NCBI GenBank assembly: GCA_027214385.1
Contig: JAPVXR010000003.1
Coordinates: 248,001-312,000 of the forward strand
Length of the DNA stretch: 64,000 nucleotides
Source: Cryomorphaceae bacterium 1068
Lineage (GTDB): Bacteria; Bacteroidota; Bacteroidia; Flavobacteriales_D; Cryomorphaceae
Direction of reading: 5' to 3'
The notes under the pieces were generated by a model, which saw only the letters and a list, made by a program, of their open reading frames with translations, did not search any database and was not told the DNA's origin. Every line of letters starts with the position of its first letter. The first letter of the stretch is position 1. The position numbers and the translations under genes were made by a program. Positions 35,586-42,906 of this stretch are shown one piece after another.

Positions 35586-36119
35586 TTAATCTCCTGTTAG
35601 AAATGCTTCAATTTTGCGCACAGCATGAAAATAACTTGCTTTAAGAGCTCCCACACTTGTCCCCGTAATTTTCGATATTTCCTCGTATTTCATTTCAGAG
35701 AAGTACTTCATTTGAAAAACCCGCTGTTGTTTCTCGGGTAAGCTCAGAACCGCCTCATCCAGCTTCATTCTGATTTCGTCACCGTCAGGTCCGTCAGTCT
35801 GTCCGCCACTGTGGTAACTTTCTTCCATATCTACAGCGTGCATTTTATTACGCTTGCTCAATAGAGTTAAGGCCTCATTCGTAGCTATGCGGTAAAGCCA
35901 AGTATAAAGTGCTGAGTCGCCTTTGAATCCATCGATGTGTTTCCACACCTTCACAAAAGCATTTTGGAGAGAGTCGTCAGCGTCAGGATGATTGCCCGTC
36001 ATCGATCGAAGATGAGCATAGAGAGGCTTTTTGTACAAATTCATCATTTGTACAAAGGCTGCCTCCTTGGTTCGCTTGTTTCGGAGACCCTTAAGTATTT
36101 CCCGTTCTTCGGACTTCAT
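35586..36119 (-). CDS. ECF-type RNA polymerase sigma factor
   Basis: Sigma-70 family protein of 177 residues with only regions 2 and 4. Region 2 (about 25-95) contains DADDSLQNAFVKVWKHIDGF and TWLYRIATNEAL. Region 4 (about 120-172) contains LPEKQQRVFQMKYFSEMKYEEISKI and a helix-turn-helix ending SYFHAVRKIE. It should direct transcription of envelope-response genes. It begins the sigma/anti-sigma/Spy trio and lies 30 bp after the transketolase C half on the same strand, so it could also be carried by that transcript. Confidence 0.92.
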   Translation of the reverse strand: MKSEEREILKGLRNKRTKEAAFVQMMNLYKKPLYAHLRSMTGNHPDADDSLQNAFVKVWKHIDGFKGDSALYTWLYRIATNEALTLLSKRNKMHAVDMEESYHSGGQTDGPDGDEIRMKLDEAVLSLPEKQQRVFQMKYFSEMKYEEISKITGTSVGALKASYFHAVRKIEAFLTGD

Positions 36120-36149
36120 CTTCAGTTCCGGTGAACGGGAGAGGAAGTG

Positions 36150-37103
36150 TTATTTGCGTGAGATAGCCTTCTTAGCTGCCTCAACAACATTCGGAGTATC
36201 AATGCCATATTTTGTCATGAGCTCTTCCGGTGTGCCGCTTTCGCCAAAGCTGTCATTCACAGCTACAATTTCCATTGGAGCCGGATAGTTTCTCGACAAT
36301 ACCGAAGCGATGCTTTCGCCTAGACCGCCAAGAACCATATGTTCCTCCGCCGAAACGACACATCCCGTTTTCTTCACCGAATTTATGACTGCCTCAACAT
36401 CCAAAGGTTTAATCGTGTGGATATTTATTATTTCCGCACTTATTCCTTGTTCTGCGAGAATATGGCCTGCCTCAATGGCTTTCCATACCAAATGGCCCGT
36501 AGCAAAGATGGAAACATCCGTTCCTTCTGAAAGCATCAGTGCTTTACCAATTTGAAAATCCTGATCTACGGGTGTGAAGTTGGCCACTTTCGGTCGACCA
36601 AACCTAAGGTAAACAGGGCCTACATGATCGGCAATCGCAATCGTCGCTGCCTTCGTTTGGTTGTAGTCACAAGGATTGATTACCGTCATTCCGGGAAGCA
36701 TCTTCATCATTCCCAAGTCTTCCAAGATCTGGTGTGTGGCGCCGTCTTCACCCAAAGTCAACCCCGCATGAGAAGCACAAATCTTCACGTTCTTATCTGA
36801 ATAGGCGATAGATTGACGAATTTGATCGTAAACTCTCCCGGTCGAAAAATTAGCGAAGGTTCCCGTGAAGGGAATCTTGCCTCCGACAGTAAGTCCAGCT
36901 GCCACACCCATCATATTGGCTTCAGCTACACCACACTGAATAAATCTATCCGGGAATTCTTTTTTGAAATCGCCCATTTTTAATGAGCCGATCAAATCAG
37001 CACAAAGTCCAACCACATTAGGGTTTGTTCTTCCTAATTCTAAAAGCCCGGCGCCAAAGCCGCTTCTTGTATCTTGAGTGTTCTGAACGGTAAATTCTTT
37101 CAT
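36150..37103 (-). CDS. Transketolase, C-terminal half
   Basis: Subunit of a two-polypeptide transketolase in the pentose-phosphate pathway, 317 residues. It carries the pyrimidine-binding module with the activating glutamate region (FIQCGVAEANMMGVAAGL) and the C-terminal domain (about 195-317, IINIHTIKPLDVEAV). The thiamine-diphosphate module sits in the N-terminal half encoded at 38473. Its ATG overlaps the stop of the VWA gene by one base (TGATG), so translation of the two is coupled. Both halves are needed for one active site. Confidence 0.92.
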   Translation of the reverse strand: MKEFTVQNTQDTRSGFGAGLLELGRTNPNVVGLCADLIGSLKMGDFKKEFPDRFIQCGVAEANMMGVAAGLTVGGKIPFTGTFANFSTGRVYDQIRQSIAYSDKNVKICASHAGLTLGEDGATHQILEDLGMMKMLPGMTVINPCDYNQTKAATIAIADHVGPVYLRFGRPKVANFTPVDQDFQIGKALMLSEGTDVSIFATGHLVWKAIEAGHILAEQGISAEIINIHTIKPLDVEAVINSVKKTGCVVSAEEHMVLGGLGESIASVLSRNYPAPMEIVAVNDSFGESGTPEELMTKYGIDTPNVVEAAKKAISRK

Positions 37104-38467
37104 CAGAGTTTTAAATTGGTAGAAGAGCCTGACGTTATAGTAAAAGCTCTTTCTATGGTGTAAATGACTTGTTTGCTATTTTTTGACCTGTAGGTCAGTT
37201 TGTACTTCCCCGGTTGAAGTTGGAATTGCTGCTGAAGATTCGAGTTGTCGATATTAATGACCCATTCCAAATCACTTCCATTTTCCAAGGCGATGCTACC
37301 ATATCCTGCAGATGCCAGTGAGAGATTCAAAACGCCTGGCTCGGCAATGGTAATGGTAGTAGTCTTATTCTGATTCACTTCAATGTTAGGAATCTTAGTT
37401 CGTGGAAGCGTCAAAATTTCCAGATCATAGAAATCGGTCAAGAGTCTTTCTTTGACATTGGTAGACATCACGTGTGCCGTTTCCGCCTTACCTTTTTTCC
37501 TTACGATAATAGGCACATCCTTGGCGAGATTTCCGCCAACCTTTATGACCAAATCGCCCTGACCGGCATCGAGAGCAATAATGTTGTGCTGACCTGCGGT
37601 GATTTTAACATGTTCCTTTGTGAGTGTAGGAATGGTGTGCGCTTCCACTCGGTAGGTAATGATAGGATCCAGACTCAGCGTGTCAGGGTTCCCCTTGTGG
37701 TTGAGGGTGTGTACAAATCCATATGCCAGCTCTTCAGTGTTCTCGTCGAAGAGATTTACCGTTACATTCGACTCAGAAGGCTTTCCAAAATCGTCGATTA
37801 GATTAACTTGTGCAGTAGTGTTATTCAGGGCTTGTGTAACTACGATGTCCAGAATATTTTCAAAAGTCTCTTCGTTGGTAGCATCGTAGTAATTCCCCAC
37901 ACAGTTAAAGGTGTCTTTGAATTCATCTTCCAAGCCAACTCCGATCACGAACGGCTTTAGGATCACCCCTCGCCGTTGCAACGCTCTGGAAATGGCACAA
38001 GGATCTCCATCACAAGCTTCAATACCATCGGTGATGAGAATGATAATGTTTCTACAATCCGGGCACTCTGGAAAATCTCCTGCGGCTTTTTCCAGCGATC
38101 GCGCAATAGGTGTGGTACCCTTACAACTAATTCGGTCCAAGGTCTTCTCGATCAGAAGACCATTATTCGGTCTGAACGACACTTCAAGTTTGGTATCCTC
38201 ACAATCTTGCTTGCCCGGAGCAATGGCTACTTGATGCCCATATACGCGAAGTCCCATTTCCACATTTGGATTGCCATCCAATTCGCGAACGGATTCAGAC
38301 AATAGTCTTCTTGCTACGGTTATTTTACGATCGCTTTGCCAAGTTGCATTCATGCTGTTGCTCGCGTCAAAGACAAAGAGCAATCGCGTCAGCTGTTCAC
38401 CTTGAGCATATGACTCAAAAGAAAAGCTGAGTAATAGAATCGCTATGGCAAATAAAATACGCTTCAT
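37103..38467 (-). CDS. Von Willebrand A domain protein, secreted, between transketolase halves
   Basis: Exported protein of 454 residues with a signal peptide ending FESYAQ. Residues about 25-210 are a VWA domain with a full metal-ion-dependent adhesion site: DASNS at 34-38, the threonine in CKGTTPIARS and ITDGIEACDGD. Cysteine pairs (ISCKGTT, FPECPDCRN, CDGDPC) suggest disulfides. The C-terminal half is beta-rich with Ig- or carboxypeptidase-regulatory-like segments. The ligand is unknown. It sits 5 bp after the N half and one base into the C half of transketolase, so all three are one transcription unit, an odd pairing for a periplasmic protein. Confidence 0.85.
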   Translation of the reverse strand: MKRILFAIAILLLSFSFESYAQGEQLTRLLFVFDASNSMNATWQSDRKITVARRLLSESVRELDGNPNVEMGLRVYGHQVAIAPGKQDCEDTKLEVSFRPNNGLLIEKTLDRISCKGTTPIARSLEKAAGDFPECPDCRNIIILITDGIEACDGDPCAISRALQRRGVILKPFVIGVGLEDEFKDTFNCVGNYYDATNEETFENILDIVVTQALNNTTAQVNLIDDFGKPSESNVTVNLFDENTEELAYGFVHTLNHKGNPDTLSLDPIITYRVEAHTIPTLTKEHVKITAGQHNIIALDAGQGDLVIKVGGNLAKDVPIIVRKKGKAETAHVMSTNVKERLLTDFYDLEILTLPRTKIPNIEVNQNKTTTITIAEPGVLNLSLASAGYGSIALENGSDLEWVINIDNSNLQQQFQLQPGKYKLTYRSKNSKQVIYTIERAFTITSGSSTNLKL

Positions 38468-38472
38468 TAAAT

Positions 38473-39318
38473 TTAGTAGTCTCCCATAGTTTCGGGAAGT
38501 TGGGAAAGGGCGTCTTTCAGCTGCTCATCATTGGGAGCAACACCGTGCCACTTATGCGTTCCCATCATAAAGTCAACACCAGCACCCATTTCGGTTTTCA
38601 TGATAATCATCACGGGCTTTCCTTTTCCCGTTCTGGCCTTGGCTTCCTTGAGCTTTGAGATGACTTCCTCCATATGGTTGCCGTTCATTTCAAGCACGTC
38701 CCATCCAAAAGCGGACCATTTTGCATTTAGGTCGCCCAGACTGAGTACATCAGAAACGTCACCGTCTATTTGTCTATTGTTGAAATCAATAGTTGAAATG
38801 ATATTGTCCACCTTATTGTGGGCGCCAAACATAGCCGCTTCCCAAATCTGACCTTCTTGCAATTCGCCATCACCGTGAAGGCTGTAAACAATTCTGTCAT
38901 CTCCGTTTAATTTCTTTGCCATCGCAGCACCTAAGGCTACAGAAAGTCCTTGCCCTAGTGAGCCGGAAGCCACCCGAACACCAGGTAAACCTTCGTGAGT
39001 AGTTGGGTGGCCCTGAAGGCGAGTATTGAGTTTTCTAAACGTGTTGAGCTCGTCTACTTCGAAAAAGCCGTTTCGCGCTAGGACGCTGTACCATACAGGT
39101 GATATGTGTCCATTGGAGAGAAAGAAAAGGTCCTCACCTTTTCCGTCCATGCTAAAGTTATTGGGGTCATATTTCATGATTTCGCCGTAGAGAGCCACGA
39201 AATAGTCGGTACAACCAAGGCTTCCACCAGGATGCCCTGAGTTTACGGCGTGTACCATACGAACGATGTCCCGTCGCACTTGGTTGGCGAGGGATTTAAG
39301 GTTTTCAATATTGCTCAT
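38473..39318 (-). CDS. Transketolase, N-terminal half
   Basis: Thiamine-diphosphate-binding subunit of transketolase, 281 residues. It has the cofactor motif GDGELQEGQIWEAAMFGAHNKVDNI with the closing NN (IDFNNRQIDGD), the catalytic region NSGHPGGSLGCTDYF and HISPVWYSVLA, and ends before the pyrimidine module. Split transketolases of this form occur in archaea and several bacterial groups including Bacteroidota. The start is the ATG at 39318. TACTTTTG at 39355-39348 on the minus strand is the probable -7 box. The partner half is at 36150, after a VWA gene. Confidence 0.92.
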   Translation of the reverse strand: MSNIENLKSLANQVRRDIVRMVHAVNSGHPGGSLGCTDYFVALYGEIMKYDPNNFSMDGKGEDLFFLSNGHISPVWYSVLARNGFFEVDELNTFRKLNTRLQGHPTTHEGLPGVRVASGSLGQGLSVALGAAMAKKLNGDDRIVYSLHGDGELQEGQIWEAAMFGAHNKVDNIISTIDFNNRQIDGDVSDVLSLGDLNAKWSAFGWDVLEMNGNHMEEVISKLKEAKARTGKGKPVMIIMKTEMGAGVDFMMGTHKWHGVAPNDEQLKDALSQLPETMGDY

Positions 39319-39347
39319 GGAAAGAGATTAACAGTGCGCTTTGGCTG

Positions 39348-39355
39348 CAAAAGTA
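39348..39355 (-). promoter_or_regulatory. -7 box of the transketolase-VWA operon
   Basis: TACTTTTG on the minus strand, followed by CAGCC, places the transcription start about 20-25 bases before the ATG at 39318. No consensus -33 element at the usual 19-21-base spacing is seen. Confidence 0.4.
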
Positions 39356-39474
39356 GAATAAAGACTAAATTTTGAGGGAGTGATTTGCGCTTACTTATTA
39401 AGAATTTCCCTGCATTTTCCACACTTGTAAAACTTACGCGAAGGTCGATCCTGATTTTAGAGAAAGGATAACGC

Positions 39475-39504
39475 ATTTAATACAGTCAAAAACACCTACT
39501 TTTG
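39475..39504 (+). promoter_or_regulatory. Promoter of ychF
   Basis: TACTTTTG (39497-39504) is an exact TAnnTTTG -7 box. TTTA at 39475-39478, 18 bases upstream, is a near match to the TTTG -33 element. Transcription would begin about 10 bases before the ATG at 39522. Confidence 0.5.
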
Positions 39505-39521
39505 CGCCCAAATTTCTTTTT

Positions 39522-40619
39522 ATGGCTCTTAAGTGCGGAATCGTTGGATTACCCAATGTTGGAAAATCGACTCTCTTTAACTGTTTGTCCAATGCGAAAG
39601 CTCAGTCGGCAAACTTTCCTTTTTGTACCATTGAGCCAAATGTGGGAACAATAACTGTTCCTGATGAGCGCCTGAATAAACTCAGCGAGTTGGTTAACCC
39701 TGAGAGAATTGTTCCAACAACGATTGAAATTGTTGATATCGCGGGTCTGGTAAAAGGAGCCAGCAAAGGTGAAGGTCTCGGAAACAAATTCTTAGGAAAT
39801 ATTCGAGAGACTGATGCAATAATCCACGTTTTGCGATGCTTTGACGATGATAACGTCACCCATGTGGATGGTTCTGTTAATCCGGTCCGTGATAAAGAAA
39901 TCATCGATATTGAATTACAGCTAAAAGATCTTGAGACTGTGCAGAAAAGAGCGGAAGCATCAGCCAGAGCTGCAAAGGCAGGAGATAAGGTCGCTCAAAA
40001 GCAATTAGCCCTTTTGGAACGTTATTCTCAGGCATTGGAGGCGGGTAAATCTGCCAGAACAGTGGAGGTTGATGATACAGACTTACCGTTTTCAAAAGAG
40101 TTACAATTACTGACGAATAAGCCAATTCTATACGTCTGCAATGTAGATGAGGGGTCAGTAGCCGACGGAAATCAGTATGTGGATCAGGTGCGTGAAGCTG
40201 TAAAGGATGAGAATGCCGAGATCCTTATCATCGGAGCGGCAATCGAAGCAGACATTGCTGAATTGGAGACTTATGAGGAACGTCAGGAGTTTCTATCCGA
40301 TCTCGGATTGGATCAACCCGGTGTGAGTAAGCTTATCAAAGCCGCATACCACTTACTCAATTTAAGAACCTATTTTACAGCAGGAGTTAAAGAAGTGAGA
40401 GCTTGGACTATTAATAATGGATTTACGGCTCCGCAGGCTGCTGGTGTAATCCACAGCGATTTCGAAAAAGGTTTTATCCGTGCGGAGGTGATCAAGTACA
40501 ATGATTACATCTCCCTAGGTTCGGAGCCCGCGGTTAAAGAGGCAGGGAAGCTCGGAGTCGAGGGAAAAGAATACGTTGTGGAAGATGGCGACATTATGCA
40601 CTTCCGTTTCAACGTATAA
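39522..40619 (+). CDS. ychF: Ribosome-associated ATPase YchF
   Basis: Obg-family P-loop NTPase of 365 residues that prefers ATP over GTP and associates with ribosomes. The nucleotide loop is GLPNVGKST (8-16), with the switch and G3 region DIAGLVKGA. The coiled-coil insertion lies at about 130-170, the NVDEGS motif replaces the usual NKxD, and the C-terminal TGS domain (about 280-365) ends YVVEDGDIMHFRFNV. All landmarks and the length are standard. It is monocistronic: its own promoter is upstream and about 400 bp of non-coding DNA follow. Confidence 0.97.
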   Translation: MALKCGIVGLPNVGKSTLFNCLSNAKAQSANFPFCTIEPNVGTITVPDERLNKLSELVNPERIVPTTIEIVDIAGLVKGASKGEGLGNKFLGNIRETDAIIHVLRCFDDDNVTHVDGSVNPVRDKEIIDIELQLKDLETVQKRAEASARAAKAGDKVAQKQLALLERYSQALEAGKSARTVEVDDTDLPFSKELQLLTNKPILYVCNVDEGSVADGNQYVDQVREAVKDENAEILIIGAAIEADIAELETYEERQEFLSDLGLDQPGVSKLIKAAYHLLNLRTYFTAGVKEVRAWTINNGFTAPQAAGVIHSDFEKGFIRAEVIKYNDYISLGSEPAVKEAGKLGVEGKEYVVEDGDIMHFRFNV

Positions 40620-41018
40620 GAAGAGAACTCAAACACTAGAGCCTTATTTTGAGATTTGCTATCTGTGCACTGAGTACACAGAGGCGTGCAAGCACGCTTA
40701 TGAGCTGGACGAAGCTATTTAGTTTTGCTTCTCCTTCAATCGCGACTGCGATTCTCTCAGACCTCATGATTTTTTAACTTTCTACTTCAACATTTTTCAA
40801 TTTCCTCCACGCTATTACCGCGCTAACCAATTCCACCTTTTCTATCCTTCACCGCCATTAGTACGTGCACATCCGACGTATTAGGACTGTTTTCCGCTCT
40901 TTCGTGGATAAGTAGCCGCGATTGTTGATAAAACTCGCTCAGAGCTACCTCCAAACGCGGTATTTTAGAAGGTCGAAATTCTCTCCCTTTTTCTGATTTA
41001 AAATCTTGATCGAATTGC
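40620..41018. other. 399-bp intergenic region between ychF and parE
   Basis: No supported gene. A 69-codon minus-strand frame (40823-41032) overlaps the parE start and matches nothing I know. Three small hairpins lie in the left half: CTGTG/CACAG (40663-40681), GCGTG-CAAG-CACGC (40684-40697) and ATCGC-GACT-GCGAT (40739-40752). Two DnaA-box-like 9-mers sit at 40904-40912 and 40924-40932. The parE promoter must lie in the right part, but no TAnnTTTG box is clear. Confidence 0.6.
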
Positions 41019-42899
41019 ATGGCGGAAACCACTGATTATACTGAAGATGATATTAAATCCCTGGACTGGAAGGAGCACATTCGCCTCAGGCCCGGAATGT
41101 ACATTGGTAAGCTCGGAAACGGGAGTGCATACGATGACGGGATATACATTCTGATCAAGGAAGTTCTGGACAACTCCATCGACGAATTCGTTATGGGGAA
41201 TGGAAAGAAAATCGATATCACGGTAAAAGACGGCCATGTATTGGTGCGTGACTACGGCCGAGGTATTCCCCTGGGCAAGTTGGTAGATGTAGTTAGTAAA
41301 ATCAATACCGGAGCCAAATACGACAGCAAAGCATTTAAGAAATCTGTAGGTCTGAACGGTGTAGGAACCAAAGCAGTTAATGCTTTATCTGACTACTTCG
41401 AGATTGACTCGTTCCGAGAAGGAGAAGGGAAAAAAGCCATTTTTGAAAGGGGAGTACTTATTTCAGAAGAAAGCTTCAAAGCGCCCGATGAGAGAAACGG
41501 AACTCGAGTTTACTTTCGTCCGGATGCTGAAGTATTTAAGAGTTACAAGTTCAAGTCTGAATATATTGAAAGGCTACTTTGGAACTACTGCTACCTTAAT
41601 ACGGGGCTTAGCATTTGGTTCAATGGAACTAGATTTCATTCAAAGAATGGGCTGAAAGACCTTCTGGAAGAGAAGTCGTCTGACGAGCCTTTGTACCCGA
41701 TAGTGCACCTCAAAGGCGATGATATCGAGGTGGCATTTACACACTCCGGGTCTTATGGAGAGGAGTATTACAGTTTTGTGAATGGTCAGCACACCACACA
41801 AGGAGGTACCCATCAGGGAGCGTTTCGTGAAGCATTCGCCAGAGTGATCAAGGATTTCTATGGTAAGAATTACGAGCCTACCGACATTCGTTCTAGTGTT
41901 TCGGCTGCTATAGCCGTAAAAGTGATTGAGCCTGTTTTTGAGTCTCAGACCAAAACCAAACTCGGTTCTCACGAAATAGAGCCCGGAGGTAAGAGCATGC
42001 GCGCCTTTATCGGTGACTTCTTGAAGGAGAAGCTCGACAATTTCTTGCATAAGAATCCTGATGTGGCTGAGATCATCGAAAAGAAGATAAAAGCAAACGA
42101 GAAGGAAAGAAAAGACTTAGCGGGAATTAGAAAGCTTGCCAAGGAGCGCGCTAAGAAGGCCAATCTTCACAACAAGAAGTTACGCGATTGCCGCCAACAT
42201 TACAATGATGCGAAAAGCGGTGAGAAAGGAAAAGAAACGATGCTCTTCATCACAGAGGGAGATTCGGCATCAGGTTCCATTACCAAGTCGCGAGATGTCA
42301 ATACTCAAGCGGTTTTTTCCTTAAAGGGAAAGCCGTTAAACAGCTATGGACTAACGAAAAAGATCGTTTACGAAAACGAAGAGTTTAACTTGGTTCAAGC
42401 AGCTTTGAATATCGAAGATGGTTTAGAAGGATTACGGTACAACAAAATCGTGATAGCCACGGATGCTGATGTTGATGGCATGCACATACGACTATTGCTG
42501 ATGACATTCTTCCTGCAGTTTTTCCCTGACCTGGTGAAGAATAACCACCTTTACATTTTGCAAACGCCGCTGTTTCGCGTGAGAAACAAGAAAGAAACGA
42601 TTTATTGCTATTCAGAAGTTGAGAGGGTAAATGCAATTGAGCATATCGGGAAATCTGCTGAGATAACCCGATTTAAAGGGCTAGGTGAGATTTCTCCGGA
42701 TGAGTTTAAAAATTTCATTGGAGACGATATCCGGTTAGAGCCTGTAGTTCTCAATAAAGATTCTCAGTTGGCTGAGCTATTGAGATTCTATATGGGAAAG
42801 AATACCCAGGAAAGGCAAGAATTTATTATCGAAAATCTACGTGTGGAGAAGGATTCAGTTGAAGAAGTAGAGGAATTAATTGAAGAAGTAAATGCTTAA
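41019..42899 (+). CDS. parE: DNA topoisomerase IV subunit B
   Basis: ATPase subunit of topoisomerase IV, 626 residues. The GHKL domain (1 to about 220) has [17 protein letters not shown] and [12 protein letters not shown]. The transducer follows with the conserved lysine in QTKTKLGS, then the TOPRIM domain (about 405-520) with TEGDSASG and [11 protein letters not shown]. It ends [20 protein letters not shown]. The pairing with a ParC-type gene 7 bp downstream, and the separate gyrA in the window, mark it as ParE rather than GyrB. The ATG at 41019 is the family start. Confidence 0.96.
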   Translation: MAETTDYTEDDIKSLDWKEHIRLRPGMYIGKLGNGSAYDDGIYILIKEVLDNSIDEFVMGNGKKIDITVKDGHVLVRDYGRGIPLGKLVDVVSKINTGAKYDSKAFKKSVGLNGVGTKAVNALSDYFEIDSFREGEGKKAIFERGVLISEESFKAPDERNGTRVYFRPDAEVFKSYKFKSEYIERLLWNYCYLNTGLSIWFNGTRFHSKNGLKDLLEEKSSDEPLYPIVHLKGDDIEVAFTHSGSYGEEYYSFVNGQHTTQGGTHQGAFREAFARVIKDFYGKNYEPTDIRSSVSAAIAVKVIEPVFESQTKTKLGSHEIEPGGKSMRAFIGDFLKEKLDNFLHKNPDVAEIIEKKIKANEKERKDLAGIRKLAKERAKKANLHNKKLRDCRQHYNDAKSGEKGKETMLFITEGDSASGSITKSRDVNTQAVFSLKGKPLNSYGLTKKIVYENEEFNLVQAALNIEDGLEGLRYNKIVIATDADVDGMHIRLLLMTFFLQFFPDLVKNNHLYILQTPLFRVRNKKETIYCYSEVERVNAIEHIGKSAEITRFKGLGEISPDEFKNFIGDDIRLEPVVLNKDSQLAELLRFYMGKNTQERQEFIIENLRVEKDSVEEVEELIEEVNA

Positions 42900-42906
42900 G
42901 CACTAA

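Noticed and set aside
40823-41032. 69-codon minus-strand frame upstream of parE
   Set aside because: It overlaps the parE start, has no family pattern and fits a chance frame.
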